Source: an uncultured Coprococcus sp. | GTDB lineage: Bacteria > Bacillota > Clostridia > Lachnospirales > Lachnospiraceae | Assembly (NCBI GenBank): GCA_934277375.1 | Contig: CAKQTZ010000007.1 | Location: 1-64,000, forward strand | DNA: 64,000 nucleotides | Direction: 5' to 3' | Shown here: piece by piece, positions 34,451 through 42,785 of the stretch | Layout: every line of letters starts with the position of its first letter | Numbering within the stretch: the first letter of the stretch is position 1 | The notes under the pieces: model-generated | Told to the model about the DNA's origin: nothing | Database searches by the model: none | The model's input: only the letters and a program-made list of their open reading frames with translations | Position numbers and translations under genes: made by a program

Positions 34451-35134
34451 CTACATAAATCCATTTTCTGCCAGGAACTTCATATCAAGTCCTGATCTAT
34501 CTGAAGCCTTTCCATTTGAAAGCTTTCCATCTGTATTGTCACCTTTGTATGGCATAAGCAGCTTCTCTACATATTTGCCAACCACATCATTTTCCAGGTT
34601 GACGATCTTGCCCGGCTTACCATCCAGCAGCGTCGTCTCCCCCGCCGTATGCGGAATTATCGACACCTTAAAGCAAGTATCATCGACATACGCAACCGTG
34701 AGGCTTATTCCATCTATGGCTATCGAGCCCTTTTCAATGATGTATCTGAGTATCTTCGGAGAACAGTCTATGGTCACCCACACCGCATTGTCCTCCCTCT
34801 TGAGTTCCCTGATCGTTCCGGTTCCATCTATATGTCCTGACACTATATGTCCGCCAAATCTTCCTCCGGCCGCCATGGCTCGCTCAAGGTTTACCCTGCT
34901 GCCACCTGTCAGCTGTCCGAGTCCGCTTCGCCTCAGAGTCTCAGGCATGACATCCGCAGTAAAGATATTCCCGGATATGCTGGTTGCAGTGAGACATACA
35001 CCGTTTACCGCTATACTGTCTCCGACCCGGCTTCCCTGAAGGACTTTGTCGGCCTGCACTGTGATGCTGCAGGAGCTTACGCCTTTATCTATCTTTCTTA
35101 TAGTTCCTATCTCTTCTACTATTCCTGTGAACAT
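34451..35134 (-). CDS. ribE: Riboflavin synthase, alpha subunit
   Basis: Dismutates two lumazine molecules to riboflavin. The start MFTGIVEEIG is diagnostic and the two Lum-binding repeats are visible (GDSIAVNGVCLTATSI, then KGSIAIDGISLTVAYV). At 227 residues it is slightly longer than usual; the last 30 residues (GKLSNGKASDRSGLD) form a polar tail outside the repeats. It sits between ribD and ribBA with about 25-nt gaps. Confidence 0.96.
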   Translation of the reverse strand: MFTGIVEEIGTIRKIDKGVSSCSITVQADKVLQGSRVGDSIAVNGVCLTATSISGNIFTADVMPETLRRSGLGQLTGGSRVNLERAMAAGGRFGGHIVSGHIDGTGTIRELKREDNAVWVTIDCSPKILRYIIEKGSIAIDGISLTVAYVDDTCFKVSIIPHTAGETTLLDGKPGKIVNLENDVVGKYVEKLLMPYKGDNTDGKLSNGKASDRSGLDMKFLAENGFM

Positions 35135-35158
35135 GTATGACCTCTTTTCTATAAGTTC

Positions 35159-36307
35159 TTAAACCTTTTTGTATCTGAGCATCACATCTTCATCAAATCT
35201 TCTGACCTCGTCAAGTCTGAACATATGCGCATCCGCAGGCACATCCACTCCTGTTCCTGATACTGGACTGTACTTGCCTTCGCCGCCAAATATCTTTGGA
35301 GCAATAAACACACATGCCTCATCCACAAGGCCTTCAGACACCATGCTGTAGTTGAGCTCGCCGCCCCCCTCCAGCAGTATCCCGTCTATGCCCTTCTCAC
35401 CGAGGATCGTCATAAGCTGCCTTAGATCCACATGGCCATCCACAGCTTCGGCCTCTATGATGCTTACACCTTTATCCTTAAGTCTCTCACACTTTGCTGA
35501 GTCTGAAGCTCCCGCTGCCGTCGTGGCAACTATTGTCTCTATCTCTCCGGCTGTCTGTACGATCTGTGAATCCTCCGGAATCCTGAGCTTGCTGTCACAG
35601 ATTATCCTGATCGGATTTCTGACATTATCATTATCCCTGTCCGCGTATTTCTCTATTCTGCATGTCAGCATCGGATCATCCGCAAGTACGGTTCCTATAC
35701 CCGCCATTATACCCTTATGCCTGTTTCTAAGTTCCATGACATATGCCCTTGAAGCTTCACCTGTTATCCATTTGCTGGCTCCTGTATGAGTCGCGATCCT
35801 GCCGTCCATGGTCATGGCATATTTCATAGTCACATACGGCTGTTTATTCACAATATACTTAAAGAAAATCCCATTTATGGCATCGCACTCGGCCTTGAGG
35901 CAGTGTGTATACACCTCTATTCCGGCATCACGAAGTCTCTTAAAGCCCTTTCCTGCCACCATAGCATTCGGATCATCAGAGCCACAGTACACCTTTCTGA
36001 TCTTGTGCTCTATGATCGCATCCACACATGGAGGCTGCTTGCCAAAGTGACAGCACGGCTCAAGCGTCACATACATGACTGCCCCCTCAGCATCAGCCTG
36101 GTTCTTCAGACTTGCAAATGCTGCGCGCTCTGCGTGGAGCTCTCCATATCTCACATGATAGCCCTCTCCTATGATACGTCCATCCTTTACTATGACCGCT
36201 CCGACGAGAGGATTTGGATTCACCGCTCCAGTGCCACGCTTTGCAAGTTCAATGGCACGTCTCATGTATGACGGATCAAATTCATCATCTATATCATATT
36301 TCTCCAT
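35159..36307 (-). CDS. ribD: Riboflavin-specific deaminase / reductase
   Basis: Bifunctional enzyme for steps two and three of riboflavin synthesis. The N-terminal deaminase has the zinc motif HAERAAFASL and EPCCHFGKQPPC. The C-terminal reductase has YVTMKYAMTMDGRIATHTGAS, and ILLEGGGELNYSM. At 382 residues it has family length. It is the first gene after the FMN riboswitch; AGGATG is 8 nt before the ATG. Confidence 0.96.
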   Translation of the reverse strand: MEKYDIDDEFDPSYMRRAIELAKRGTGAVNPNPLVGAVIVKDGRIIGEGYHVRYGELHAERAAFASLKNQADAEGAVMYVTLEPCCHFGKQPPCVDAIIEHKIRKVYCGSDDPNAMVAGKGFKRLRDAGIEVYTHCLKAECDAINGIFFKYIVNKQPYVTMKYAMTMDGRIATHTGASKWITGEASRAYVMELRNRHKGIMAGIGTVLADDPMLTCRIEKYADRDNDNVRNPIRIICDSKLRIPEDSQIVQTAGEIETIVATTAAGASDSAKCERLKDKGVSIIEAEAVDGHVDLRQLMTILGEKGIDGILLEGGGELNYSMVSEGLVDEACVFIAPKIFGGEGKYSPVSGTGVDVPADAHMFRLDEVRRFDEDVMLRYKKV

Positions 36308-36380
36308 ATGAACACCATCCTACTCCATTCATCTCCAAACAGTTCATCGGATACTTCTAATCAAGTCTCCAAAGTATCTG

Positions 36381-36429
36381 TTCAAAACGCAAGAGAAAAC
36401 CCCGAAGATAACTTCGGGGTTTTCTCTTG
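36381..36429 (-). terminator. Terminator of the FMN riboswitch
   Basis: An 18-bp perfect stem (36390-36407 with 36412-36429, loop ATAA) carries the GC core CCCCGAAG-CTTCGGGG, and on the minus strand GTTTTG follows. Its CTTCGGGG arm resembles the first strand of the aptamer (CTTCGGGGG at 36608-36616), so aptamer and terminator may compete. It lies about 75 nt before ribD. Confidence 0.82.
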
Positions 36430-36497
36430 TCCAGGTATCCATCACCGAAATCCATCACAACGGACTTCCATCAGATGCCTTGTTCTGAATATATAAT

Positions 36498-36618
36498 ACT
36501 TCTCTCATCCAGACTATACTGTCGGTCCCGGAATCACACCGGATCATGCCTCACGGCTCACGGACTTAAGGTTTCCCTAACACCGTCGGTGGAGAATTGC
36601 ACTCACCCCCGAAGATTT
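36498..36618 (-). promoter_or_regulatory. FMN riboswitch (RFN element)
   Basis: On the minus strand the aptamer reads CTTCGGGGGTGAGTGCAATT, then CCGACGGTGTTAG, AGTCCGTGAGC, GATCCGGTGTGATTCCGG and GCCGACAGTATAGTCTGGATG-like CCGACAGTATAGTCTGGATG, which are all RFN signatures in order. FMN binding is expected to favour the terminator and shut off ribD-ribE-ribBA-ribH. Confidence 0.95.
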
Positions 36619-36653
36619 ATCATCATATGCAGTTGTCTCTTAAAAACGACTAT

Positions 36654-36682
36654 ATTGTATTCCATATGCCAACGGAATGCAA
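36654..36682 (-). promoter_or_regulatory. Sigma-A type promoter of the riboflavin operon
   Basis: TTGCAT (36677-36682) and TACAAT (36654-36659) on the minus strand with a 17-bp spacer, about 35 bp before the RFN aptamer. Confidence 0.78.
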
Positions 36683-36714
36683 CTGTTTTTTATGATGTAT
36701 TTTGTCGTTAATTT

Positions 36715-38367
36715 TTAAAGCTGTGAATTGAACAGACTCTTTATCTTGTAGATAATATCATCACTGTCCGCATTGATCGAAGCTGCCTCGTTGATTCCTG
36801 ACAGTTTTGCAAGCTCATCTGTATCTGAATCATCACCGTAACCTATTGTGTATACAGGTATATTTGACTCTCTGAGCGCATTTGTTATCTCATCCATTGA
36901 ATATCCATTGTTGGCATATCCATCACTCAGAAGAAACAGCATACACTTGGCATCCGGATGCTCTGCCTTCGCATCATTTATCATCTTCATAGCCACCACC
37001 ACCGCGTCATATGAGGCAGTTCCACCGGATGCGATCAGGTTGTTCACCGCGCCCTGGAAATATGACCTCTGGTTCAGATCAAACTGGGCTATAGGAACCT
37101 CCACTGTAACTGTGCTTGAGTAGCTGACGAGTCCCACATAATTATTATCATTGATATACTGCGAACCATTTGTCAGACTGTTCTTAAGCTGATTCATTGG
37201 GTCGCCATCCATTGATCCGCTGCAATCTGCCACAAATACAGCTATGATATCCTTTCCATTATCCTTTGTCATCTTATACGTCTTAAGGCCCTGTGTTACC
37301 TGCGCTCCTGAAAACTCCTGCGTGGAAGTATAGTCATCATTTGCATTAAAGCCCTTACTGGATGCTATCTTCTGCATCTCACCACTCTTGCAGTAATCCA
37401 CCACCAGTTTTACCGCCTCAAGTTCCGTCACTGACTTTCCCTGCTTGTCACATATGTATACAGGATTATCGTGTCTCACTCCAAATGCTATAAAGTCATA
37501 CATAGATGTCAGATTCGCATCATTTATATATGCCTGATACTCTGACAACATGGCATCCAAAGTGCCATTTGATGCACTGTCTCTCATCTGCTGTGTTGTG
37601 TATGCTACATATGGGATATTTGCATTAAAGCTTACAAAATTCTCCTCCCCCTCCTGAAGAAGTGTGAGCAGCAGATTGAGTCCGGTTGCACTTGTCTGGG
37701 GATTTGTATATCCCATGTTGATCTTATTGTCCTGTACTGCCTTTATTACATCAGCCGCTGTGGTATACCCGCTATCCTTCTTTACCAGTATTCCCGCAGT
37801 ATTCCCAACCAACCTGTCGGCGTAGAGTTCCAGATTACCATTATTGGACATGGCATATTCCCCAAACAACGTATTGCTCGGAGTGTAGAGATCTGGAAGA
37901 TATTTCCCTGATATAATATAATCTGCAGCTGTACCCGATGGGACAGAACGTACACTCATGGATACAGATTTTCCATCTGCCGTCACAGCACCTGATCCAT
38001 TAAAACTATTTGCAACATCTATAAGCCACGAATCATTGTCCTTCCCTGCTTTCTCACCGGAGGTAAATATCTCTATATCAATATCACCATGACCTTCAAC
38101 CGCCAACGGGTATTTGTCTATCTCCGGAAGTTCATCATACAAATCCGGTGTATCAAGTGTAACCGTCCCCTTTACCGGCGTGGCATTGCTTACGTTTATG
38201 TCGCTATATAATTCATCCAGTGTCATATCCTTCTTTACATCCGAATGGTCATAATCCTTTCCAGCTATATTTGCCACTTTCCTGCCAACTATACCAATAA
38301 TAACCGAAATCATGGCAATTATCACCAGCACGCCAACTACCACTAACCCTTTTGTCCTCTTATCCAT
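36715..38367 (-). CDS. Membrane-anchored fusion of binding-protein and VWA domains
   Basis: A 550-residue surface protein. An N-terminal membrane anchor (about 7-29) is followed by a type 2 periplasmic-binding-like domain (about 95-360) and a C-terminal von Willebrand A domain with intact MIDAS (Asp381-Cys-Ser-Gly-Ser385, a Thr at ASGGTAS, Asp in LLSDGY). The pairing of a solute-binding fold with a VWA domain is known in Clostridia, often near telA/xpaC genes, but its role is not known; ligand-dependent adhesion or complex assembly is an inference. It is the last gene of a three-gene cassette, 13 nt after its neighbour. Confidence 0.9.
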   Translation of the reverse strand: MDKRTKGLVVVGVLVIIAMISVIIGIVGRKVANIAGKDYDHSDVKKDMTLDELYSDINVSNATPVKGTVTLDTPDLYDELPEIDKYPLAVEGHGDIDIEIFTSGEKAGKDNDSWLIDVANSFNGSGAVTADGKSVSMSVRSVPSGTAADYIISGKYLPDLYTPSNTLFGEYAMSNNGNLELYADRLVGNTAGILVKKDSGYTTAADVIKAVQDNKINMGYTNPQTSATGLNLLLTLLQEGEENFVSFNANIPYVAYTTQQMRDSASNGTLDAMLSEYQAYINDANLTSMYDFIAFGVRHDNPVYICDKQGKSVTELEAVKLVVDYCKSGEMQKIASSKGFNANDDYTSTQEFSGAQVTQGLKTYKMTKDNGKDIIAVFVADCSGSMDGDPMNQLKNSLTNGSQYINDNNYVGLVSYSSTVTVEVPIAQFDLNQRSYFQGAVNNLIASGGTASYDAVVVAMKMINDAKAEHPDAKCMLFLLSDGYANNGYSMDEITNALRESNIPVYTIGYGDDSDTDELAKLSGINEAASINADSDDIIYKIKSLFNSQL

Positions 38368-38380
38368 TTCTTCCTCCTTC

Positions 38381-38959
38381 TTACATTCCCTGACGGTGAA
38401 CGTCCTGTCTCATGTTGTTCATGCATTCTATGACATCATCCACATATTTCATATCCAGTGAGCTCAGGTTGGTGTCAATATCAACCATCTTCTCCACCAG
38501 AATATTGAACTTTCTCACCAGCTCGTCACCCTGCCTGCACAAATTGTCAAGATATACGGGCTGGGGTCTCGTATAGTAATCATATGTCTGTATGAATCCT
38601 ATGGCGCTGTCCATGTTGCTCTGCGCCTGCTCCTTTATATCCTCATACAGATTGCTGACACCACTACCCTCGTCCACATTCTCACGGAAATATTCCTCTC
38701 TGGACATTATGCTCTCATACTGTCTGTTGAGCCGCTCTATCTGCGCATCGAACAGATGCCCTCTGGCACTGTCCTTGAGCTTCTCTGTTGACCGCCTTCC
38801 CCTGAGTATATGTACATTTGCTGTTATGGTGAATGTCAGCCACACTACGCTGATCGCAACACCTATAGCTATCCCAGCCATACTGTCAGCCAGCACAAAT
38901 ATCACTATTGCCAGTACGAACATTATCAAGCCTATGATATTGACCACTATCAATCCCAT
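38381..38959 (-). CDS. Two-TM coiled-coil protein, XpaC-like
   Basis: A 192-residue protein: two hydrophobic helices at about 4-24 and 29-49, then a long helical coiled-coil (about 55-190) rich in Arg/Glu/Gln. Layout and context resemble XpaC-type proteins that accompany TelA in Firmicutes, but the match is only by architecture. It lies 26 nt after the sigma-region-4-like gene and 13 nt before the VWA fusion, so membrane placement next to the VWA protein is likely. Confidence 0.72.
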   Translation of the reverse strand: MGLIVVNIIGLIMFVLAIVIFVLADSMAGIAIGVAISVVWLTFTITANVHILRGRRSTEKLKDSARGHLFDAQIERLNRQYESIMSREEYFRENVDEGSGVSNLYEDIKEQAQSNMDSAIGFIQTYDYYTRPQPVYLDNLCRQGDELVRKFNILVEKMVDIDTNLSSLDMKYVDDVIECMNNMRQDVHRQGM

Positions 38960-38985
38960 CGTTTTTTCCTCCTAAAGCCGATATA

Positions 38986-40200
38986 TCAGACCGCATCCGC
39001 AGGTTTCTTTTCCCTATGAAGCTCCTTAAGCCTGCGCTCGGCAGCATCCGACACTGTAAGGTTCGAAAAACCGGCAAATTCCTTCTTTACGTTTCTTATA
39101 AGCATGACTGCAAATTCCCTGTCAGCATCCTCCACGCATGACAACAGCTCATGATAATCCACCGGTTCATCTTCATATATGCGAAGTGCTGCCGACTCCG
39201 GCACGACGACAAATGTCATAGACGTGTGGGTCTTGTCTGCTATGTATATCTCCACCTTGTCTGCAAATTTCACAAATTCTTCTGCCTGGTTATGAAATCC
39301 CCCGTCTTCAAGCTCTGCACATATTCTATCCCTGTCTTTCATAAGACTGTCTAAATACAGATAACCCTTCAGCAGCAGAAGTCCCATGAGTCCATCTGAT
39401 ATATTGAAATCAAATATACAGCCATGCCCCTCATCACTGTCGGTTAATACGTGACACACGCACTCCGCTATGTCCTCATCGCTGAGTCCGCTGTACTTAT
39501 ATGCCTGTTCAATCCCATCGTAACTTATGAGCACAGTCTCAACATTTCCTCTGACAGTCCTCTTCTTCCTGATGGTCTCAACAGGTCTCGCCGCTATCTT
39601 GAATGCCTTCAGCGCATTTACCGCATCATCTATACTCTTCTTCCCTGATATGGAAGCCTCAAACCTTCCAGGCTCCTGCGCAGAAGCCGGCACATTTCTG
39701 TATATTCTCTGTATAGATATCTTATTTCTGTCCATTATGGCGTTTATGATATCAGTATCCGATCTCTGCCCCGAAAGATATCTCTGCAGCTCCGTCCTCA
39801 GCTTTCCTCTGAAATCAAGTTCGTACTCCGCATTCATTATATCTGTTCCGGAATACCAGCGTTTCTCCAGATATTTGTAATTGTCAGGATCTCTCAGTCT
39901 GTCTAGTGCACTGTTCTTCAGGCTGTTTATGCCCTGTTCATCGGTCTGAAGTTCATCTGCAAGCTCTGATACACCACACCTGTCCTGTCTGTAACCATAG
40001 AGTCTTTCTATAACCAGTTTCTCCCTGTAATTCAGCTTGTCTATAAGTTCATCGAACATGCGTCTGCACATGCCATCCTGCGAATACGACAGAGTATCCG
40101 CCTGAACTCCAAATACAGAACTGTATAACGCCTCATACGGACTGATCAGATCCAGAAAATATTTATTATTTTCTTTTCTTAAAACATACGCCCTGTGCAA
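38986..40200 (-). CDS. Protein with sigma-70 region-4-like HTH and large unknown C-terminus
   Basis: About 404 residues. Near the N-terminus, DELIDKLNYREKLVIERLYG followed by GVSELADELQTDEQGINSLK and SALDRLRDP has the pattern of sigma region 4 (ReKeVI.lryg..., HTH, L..A...LR). Regions 2 and 3 are missing. The remaining 280 residues are an unknown alpha/beta domain. I prefer TTG at 40200 as start: GAGGTG is 7 nt upstream, whereas the ATG at 40215 has none. It opens the cassette and may regulate it or bind the membrane partner. Confidence 0.7.
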   Translation of the reverse strand: MHRAYVLRKENNKYFLDLISPYEALYSSVFGVQADTLSYSQDGMCRRMFDELIDKLNYREKLVIERLYGYRQDRCGVSELADELQTDEQGINSLKNSALDRLRDPDNYKYLEKRWYSGTDIMNAEYELDFRGKLRTELQRYLSGQRSDTDIINAIMDRNKISIQRIYRNVPASAQEPGRFEASISGKKSIDDAVNALKAFKIAARPVETIRKKRTVRGNVETVLISYDGIEQAYKYSGLSDEDIAECVCHVLTDSDEGHGCIFDFNISDGLMGLLLLKGYLYLDSLMKDRDRICAELEDGGFHNQAEEFVKFADKVEIYIADKTHTSMTFVVVPESAALRIYEDEPVDYHELLSCVEDADREFAVMLIRNVKKEFAGFSNLTVSDAAERRLKELHREKKPADAV

Positions 40201-40402
40201 TATACTACACCTCATTCTATATAGGTTCTACGCCATTAATTACCTCAGCATATACATTCGATATGCTCATCATCATTTTTATTTATATCTAAATCCAATT
40301 ATTTTTATTATACATGTTTTACTCCAAATTAAAAACACGAAAGTGCATGGATAAGGCATTTTATTATTTTATTAAGTGCTTATACACCTGACTGTCCACC
40401 TG

Positions 40403-40568
40403 TGATATAATGAGCGCAAGTGAGCCGACATGCTTGCATGTATGGCGAGCGGCGAATTGGATCATGATAGTTGCGATAGCAACGATAAGCACCGTAGGTG
40501 TGAATCATGATATAATGAGCGCAAGTGAGCCGACATATACTATAACGGTTCGGGGCGTCGGGACGCCC
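40403..40568. repeat. 29-bp direct repeats with promoter-like cores and hairpins
   Basis: The 29-bp sequence beginning TGATATAATGAGCGCAAG occurs at 40403-40431 and 40508-40536 without mismatch. Each copy carries TGATATAAT, an extended -10 box. Copy one is followed by CATGC-TT-GCATG and GTTGC-GATA-GCAAC hairpins, copy two by GGGCGTC-GG-GACGCCC (40553-40568), 16 bp before the yqeG ribosome binding site. The rest of 40201-40402 is AT-rich and shows nothing. The cluster could give two start sites and a structured leader for yqeG, or be a mobile small repeat. Confidence 0.6.
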
Positions 40569-40595
40569 GTATATACATGATTGTGGAGGATATAT

Positions 40596-41102
40596 ATGAT
40601 CAGATTTCTGCCGGATGAATACTATTCATCCACTTACAAGATAGATTTCAAAGAATACTACAATAGAGGTTACAGAGGGATCCTGTTTGATATCGACAAC
40701 ACCCTGGTAAGACACAATGAGCCCGCCACATCCCGTGCGATCCAGCTCATGGAGCAGCTCAAATCCATAGGCTTTAAGGTATGCCTGGTATCCAACAACA
40801 AAGAACCAAGAGTTGCCGCTTTCAATAAAAAGATGAAGGTGAATTACATCTATAAAGCAGGCAAGCCATCTAAGAAGGGCTATATCCGTGCAATGAACGA
40901 GATTGGCTGCAATATAGACAACACCCTTGCCGTGGGAGACCAGATATACACCGATATCATCGGCAGTGCAAGCCTCGGCATACACACGATTCTTGTCAAG
41001 CCAATAGATACAAGCCACGAGGAGATTCAAATCACTTTAAAGAGAATCATCGAAAAGCCATTTATATTCTATTTCAAGAAAAAGCACGGCATTGTAAGAT
41101 AA
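40596..41102 (+). CDS. yqeG: YqeG-family HAD-IIIA phosphatase
   Basis: A 168-residue HAD phosphatase of the YqeG type: the start FLPDEYYSSTYKID is typical, motif I is GILFDIDNTLV, the Ser/Thr of motif II is in CLVSNNKEP and motif IV is AVGDQIYTDI. In Firmicutes YqeG is often next to yqeH (GTPase) and aroE; here it is alone. GGAGG precedes the ATG at 40596. Substrate not established; some YqeG proteins act on phosphatidylglycerophosphate. Confidence 0.92.
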   Translation: MIRFLPDEYYSSTYKIDFKEYYNRGYRGILFDIDNTLVRHNEPATSRAIQLMEQLKSIGFKVCLVSNNKEPRVAAFNKKMKVNYIYKAGKPSKKGYIRAMNEIGCNIDNTLAVGDQIYTDIIGSASLGIHTILVKPIDTSHEEIQITLKRIIEKPFIFYFKKKHGIVR

Positions 41103-41143
41103 ATTTCTTGAAATGGCTCCATTTACCGCCATCACGGTACACA

Positions 41144-41190
41144 AAAGGCTACAGCCCGTTATCTATATCTGATATCGGGTTGCAGCCTTT
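41144..41190 (+). terminator. Terminator of yqeG
   Basis: AAAGGCT-x-CAGCCCG pairs with CGGGTTG-x-AGCCTTT (one mismatch, one G-U) around a 17-nt loop. The T run is short, and A residues on the other side would also serve the minus-strand hisS transcript. Confidence 0.7.
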
Positions 41191-41308
41191 ATAATATACA
41201 CAAAGCATGTTCCTCATATTTTACATCATTGTCATCCAGCCAAATGTTCAATCATAGCTATATCTCATCATTCCACTATTCACCTGATCGCTGACAACCG
41301 TTCTATAT

Positions 41309-42574
41309 CTAGTCATTGTACACTTTCTTGAACTCTGTGTAACCCTCTGACTCCAGCATGTTTATCTGCTGCTTCATGTTCTTTCTCATCATCTGTATAG
41401 TCACTGTCTTGCCCGCCTGACGGAGCTCCTTTGCCTCCTTGAATATCTCAAGCTTCTTGTCCAATGTAACGTCCTTGTGAATGAGGATTGCCACATTGTC
41501 TGAGTCAATCTTGTATCCGTTCTCCAGCTTATCCTTGAGAATGGTGATGATTCTCTCAAAACCAATGGAGAATCCTGTTGCAGGAACATCCTGTCCACAG
41601 AAATTACCAACCATCTTGTCATATCTTCCACCGCCTGCGATGGAGAAGTTGTAATCATCTATTGTAACCTCAAATATAGGTCCTGTGTAATATCCCATAC
41701 CTCTTACAAGGGTCGGATCAAATACTATCTTCACCCCATCTGCCACCATGGTTCTGGCACTTGATATGATCTCGTCCATATTCGTAACTACCTTTGGATC
41801 AAGGCACTCAGCATCTATGTCCTTACAGAAATCAGCGCAGCTCACATCTCCAAGGTTCTCATATATCTCAAGATACTTGTCCACCATCTCTGCGTCATAT
41901 CCATTATCTGTGAGCTCTGCTCTTATGCCATCCAGACCGATCTTGTCATACTTGTCAAGACTGATGAGTATAGAAGCGATATCATCCTCTGCAAATCCTG
42001 CATTCTTTGCTGCGCCACGGAGGATCTGTCTGTCATTGATGTGGATGGTGAAATCAGTTATCCCTACCTCAGAGAAGATCCTAGAAAGCATATCAGATGT
42101 CGCTGCCACAAGCTCTATCTCGGCAAGATTGGTATTGTCGCCAAGGATATCTATATCACACTGTGTAAACATTCTGAATCTTCCCTTCTGTGGCTGATCT
42201 GCTCGGAATACAGGTCCGATCTGAAGAGCCTTGAATGGGCTTGGAAGCTGCTCCTTGTTGTTGGCATAGTATCTTGAAAGAGGCAGGGTCAGATCATATC
42301 TGAGTCCACTGTCCGCCAGTTCGCCCTTGCCTGCATCGATGGCTCTTGCAAGATCCGCGCCTCTCTTCATAACCTTGAAGATAAGCTTCTCATTGTCGCC
42401 GCCCTGCTTGCTCGTAAGATTCTCTATATGTTCCATAACAGGAGTCTCTATCTGTGTAAATCCAAATCTGGAATAACTTGTCTTGATCATTGAAAGCACA
42501 TGCTCTCTAAGTCTCATATCAGCCGGAAGCTGATCACACATACCCTTTACCGGTGTCTTGATGAATTTTGCCAT
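41309..42574 (-). CDS. hisS: Histidyl-tRNA synthetase
   Basis: Class II synthetase of 421 residues. Motif 2 reads FRADQPQKGRFRMFTQCD, the histidine-binding HisA loop LVRGMGYYTGPIFEV and motif 3 GFSIGFERI. The motif 2 end (TQCDIDILGD) is nearer to the eukaryotic/archaeal style than to E. coli HisRS, which is common among Clostridia. The anticodon-binding domain at the C-terminus is present (VAILIHKD to YTEFKKVYND). GGAGG lies before the ATG. It stands alone; no aspS follows, as is usual in Bacillus. Confidence 0.93.
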   Translation of the reverse strand: MAKFIKTPVKGMCDQLPADMRLREHVLSMIKTSYSRFGFTQIETPVMEHIENLTSKQGGDNEKLIFKVMKRGADLARAIDAGKGELADSGLRYDLTLPLSRYYANNKEQLPSPFKALQIGPVFRADQPQKGRFRMFTQCDIDILGDNTNLAEIELVAATSDMLSRIFSEVGITDFTIHINDRQILRGAAKNAGFAEDDIASILISLDKYDKIGLDGIRAELTDNGYDAEMVDKYLEIYENLGDVSCADFCKDIDAECLDPKVVTNMDEIISSARTMVADGVKIVFDPTLVRGMGYYTGPIFEVTIDDYNFSIAGGGRYDKMVGNFCGQDVPATGFSIGFERIITILKDKLENGYKIDSDNVAILIHKDVTLDKKLEIFKEAKELRQAGKTVTIQMMRKNMKQQINMLESEGYTEFKKVYND

Positions 42575-42680
42575 TTCTAATCCTCCTGATTCTATATCGT
42601 GTTATCAAATCCAACCTATTCTAGCATATACTATTACTTTTTTCCACCCTCAACTGTGATAAACACTCTACCCACAAAAC

Positions 42681-42756
42681 AAAACCATCGGAGTAAACCT
42701 AATATCTATGTGTTCCAAAAATCCCGGACACATATCCCATTCACCCCGATGGTTTT
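42681..42756 (-). terminator. Long hairpin terminator of the 42786-44843 gene
   Basis: AAAACCATCGG (42681-42691) pairs with CCGATGGTTTT (42746-42756); an inner stem (ATGTGT with ACACAT) extends it. On the minus strand GGTTTTGTTTTG follows. It lies 30 nt after the stop of the gene. Confidence 0.72.
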
Positions 42757-42785
42757 CCTTAATATATTCTATCTGTTCTCACGGA

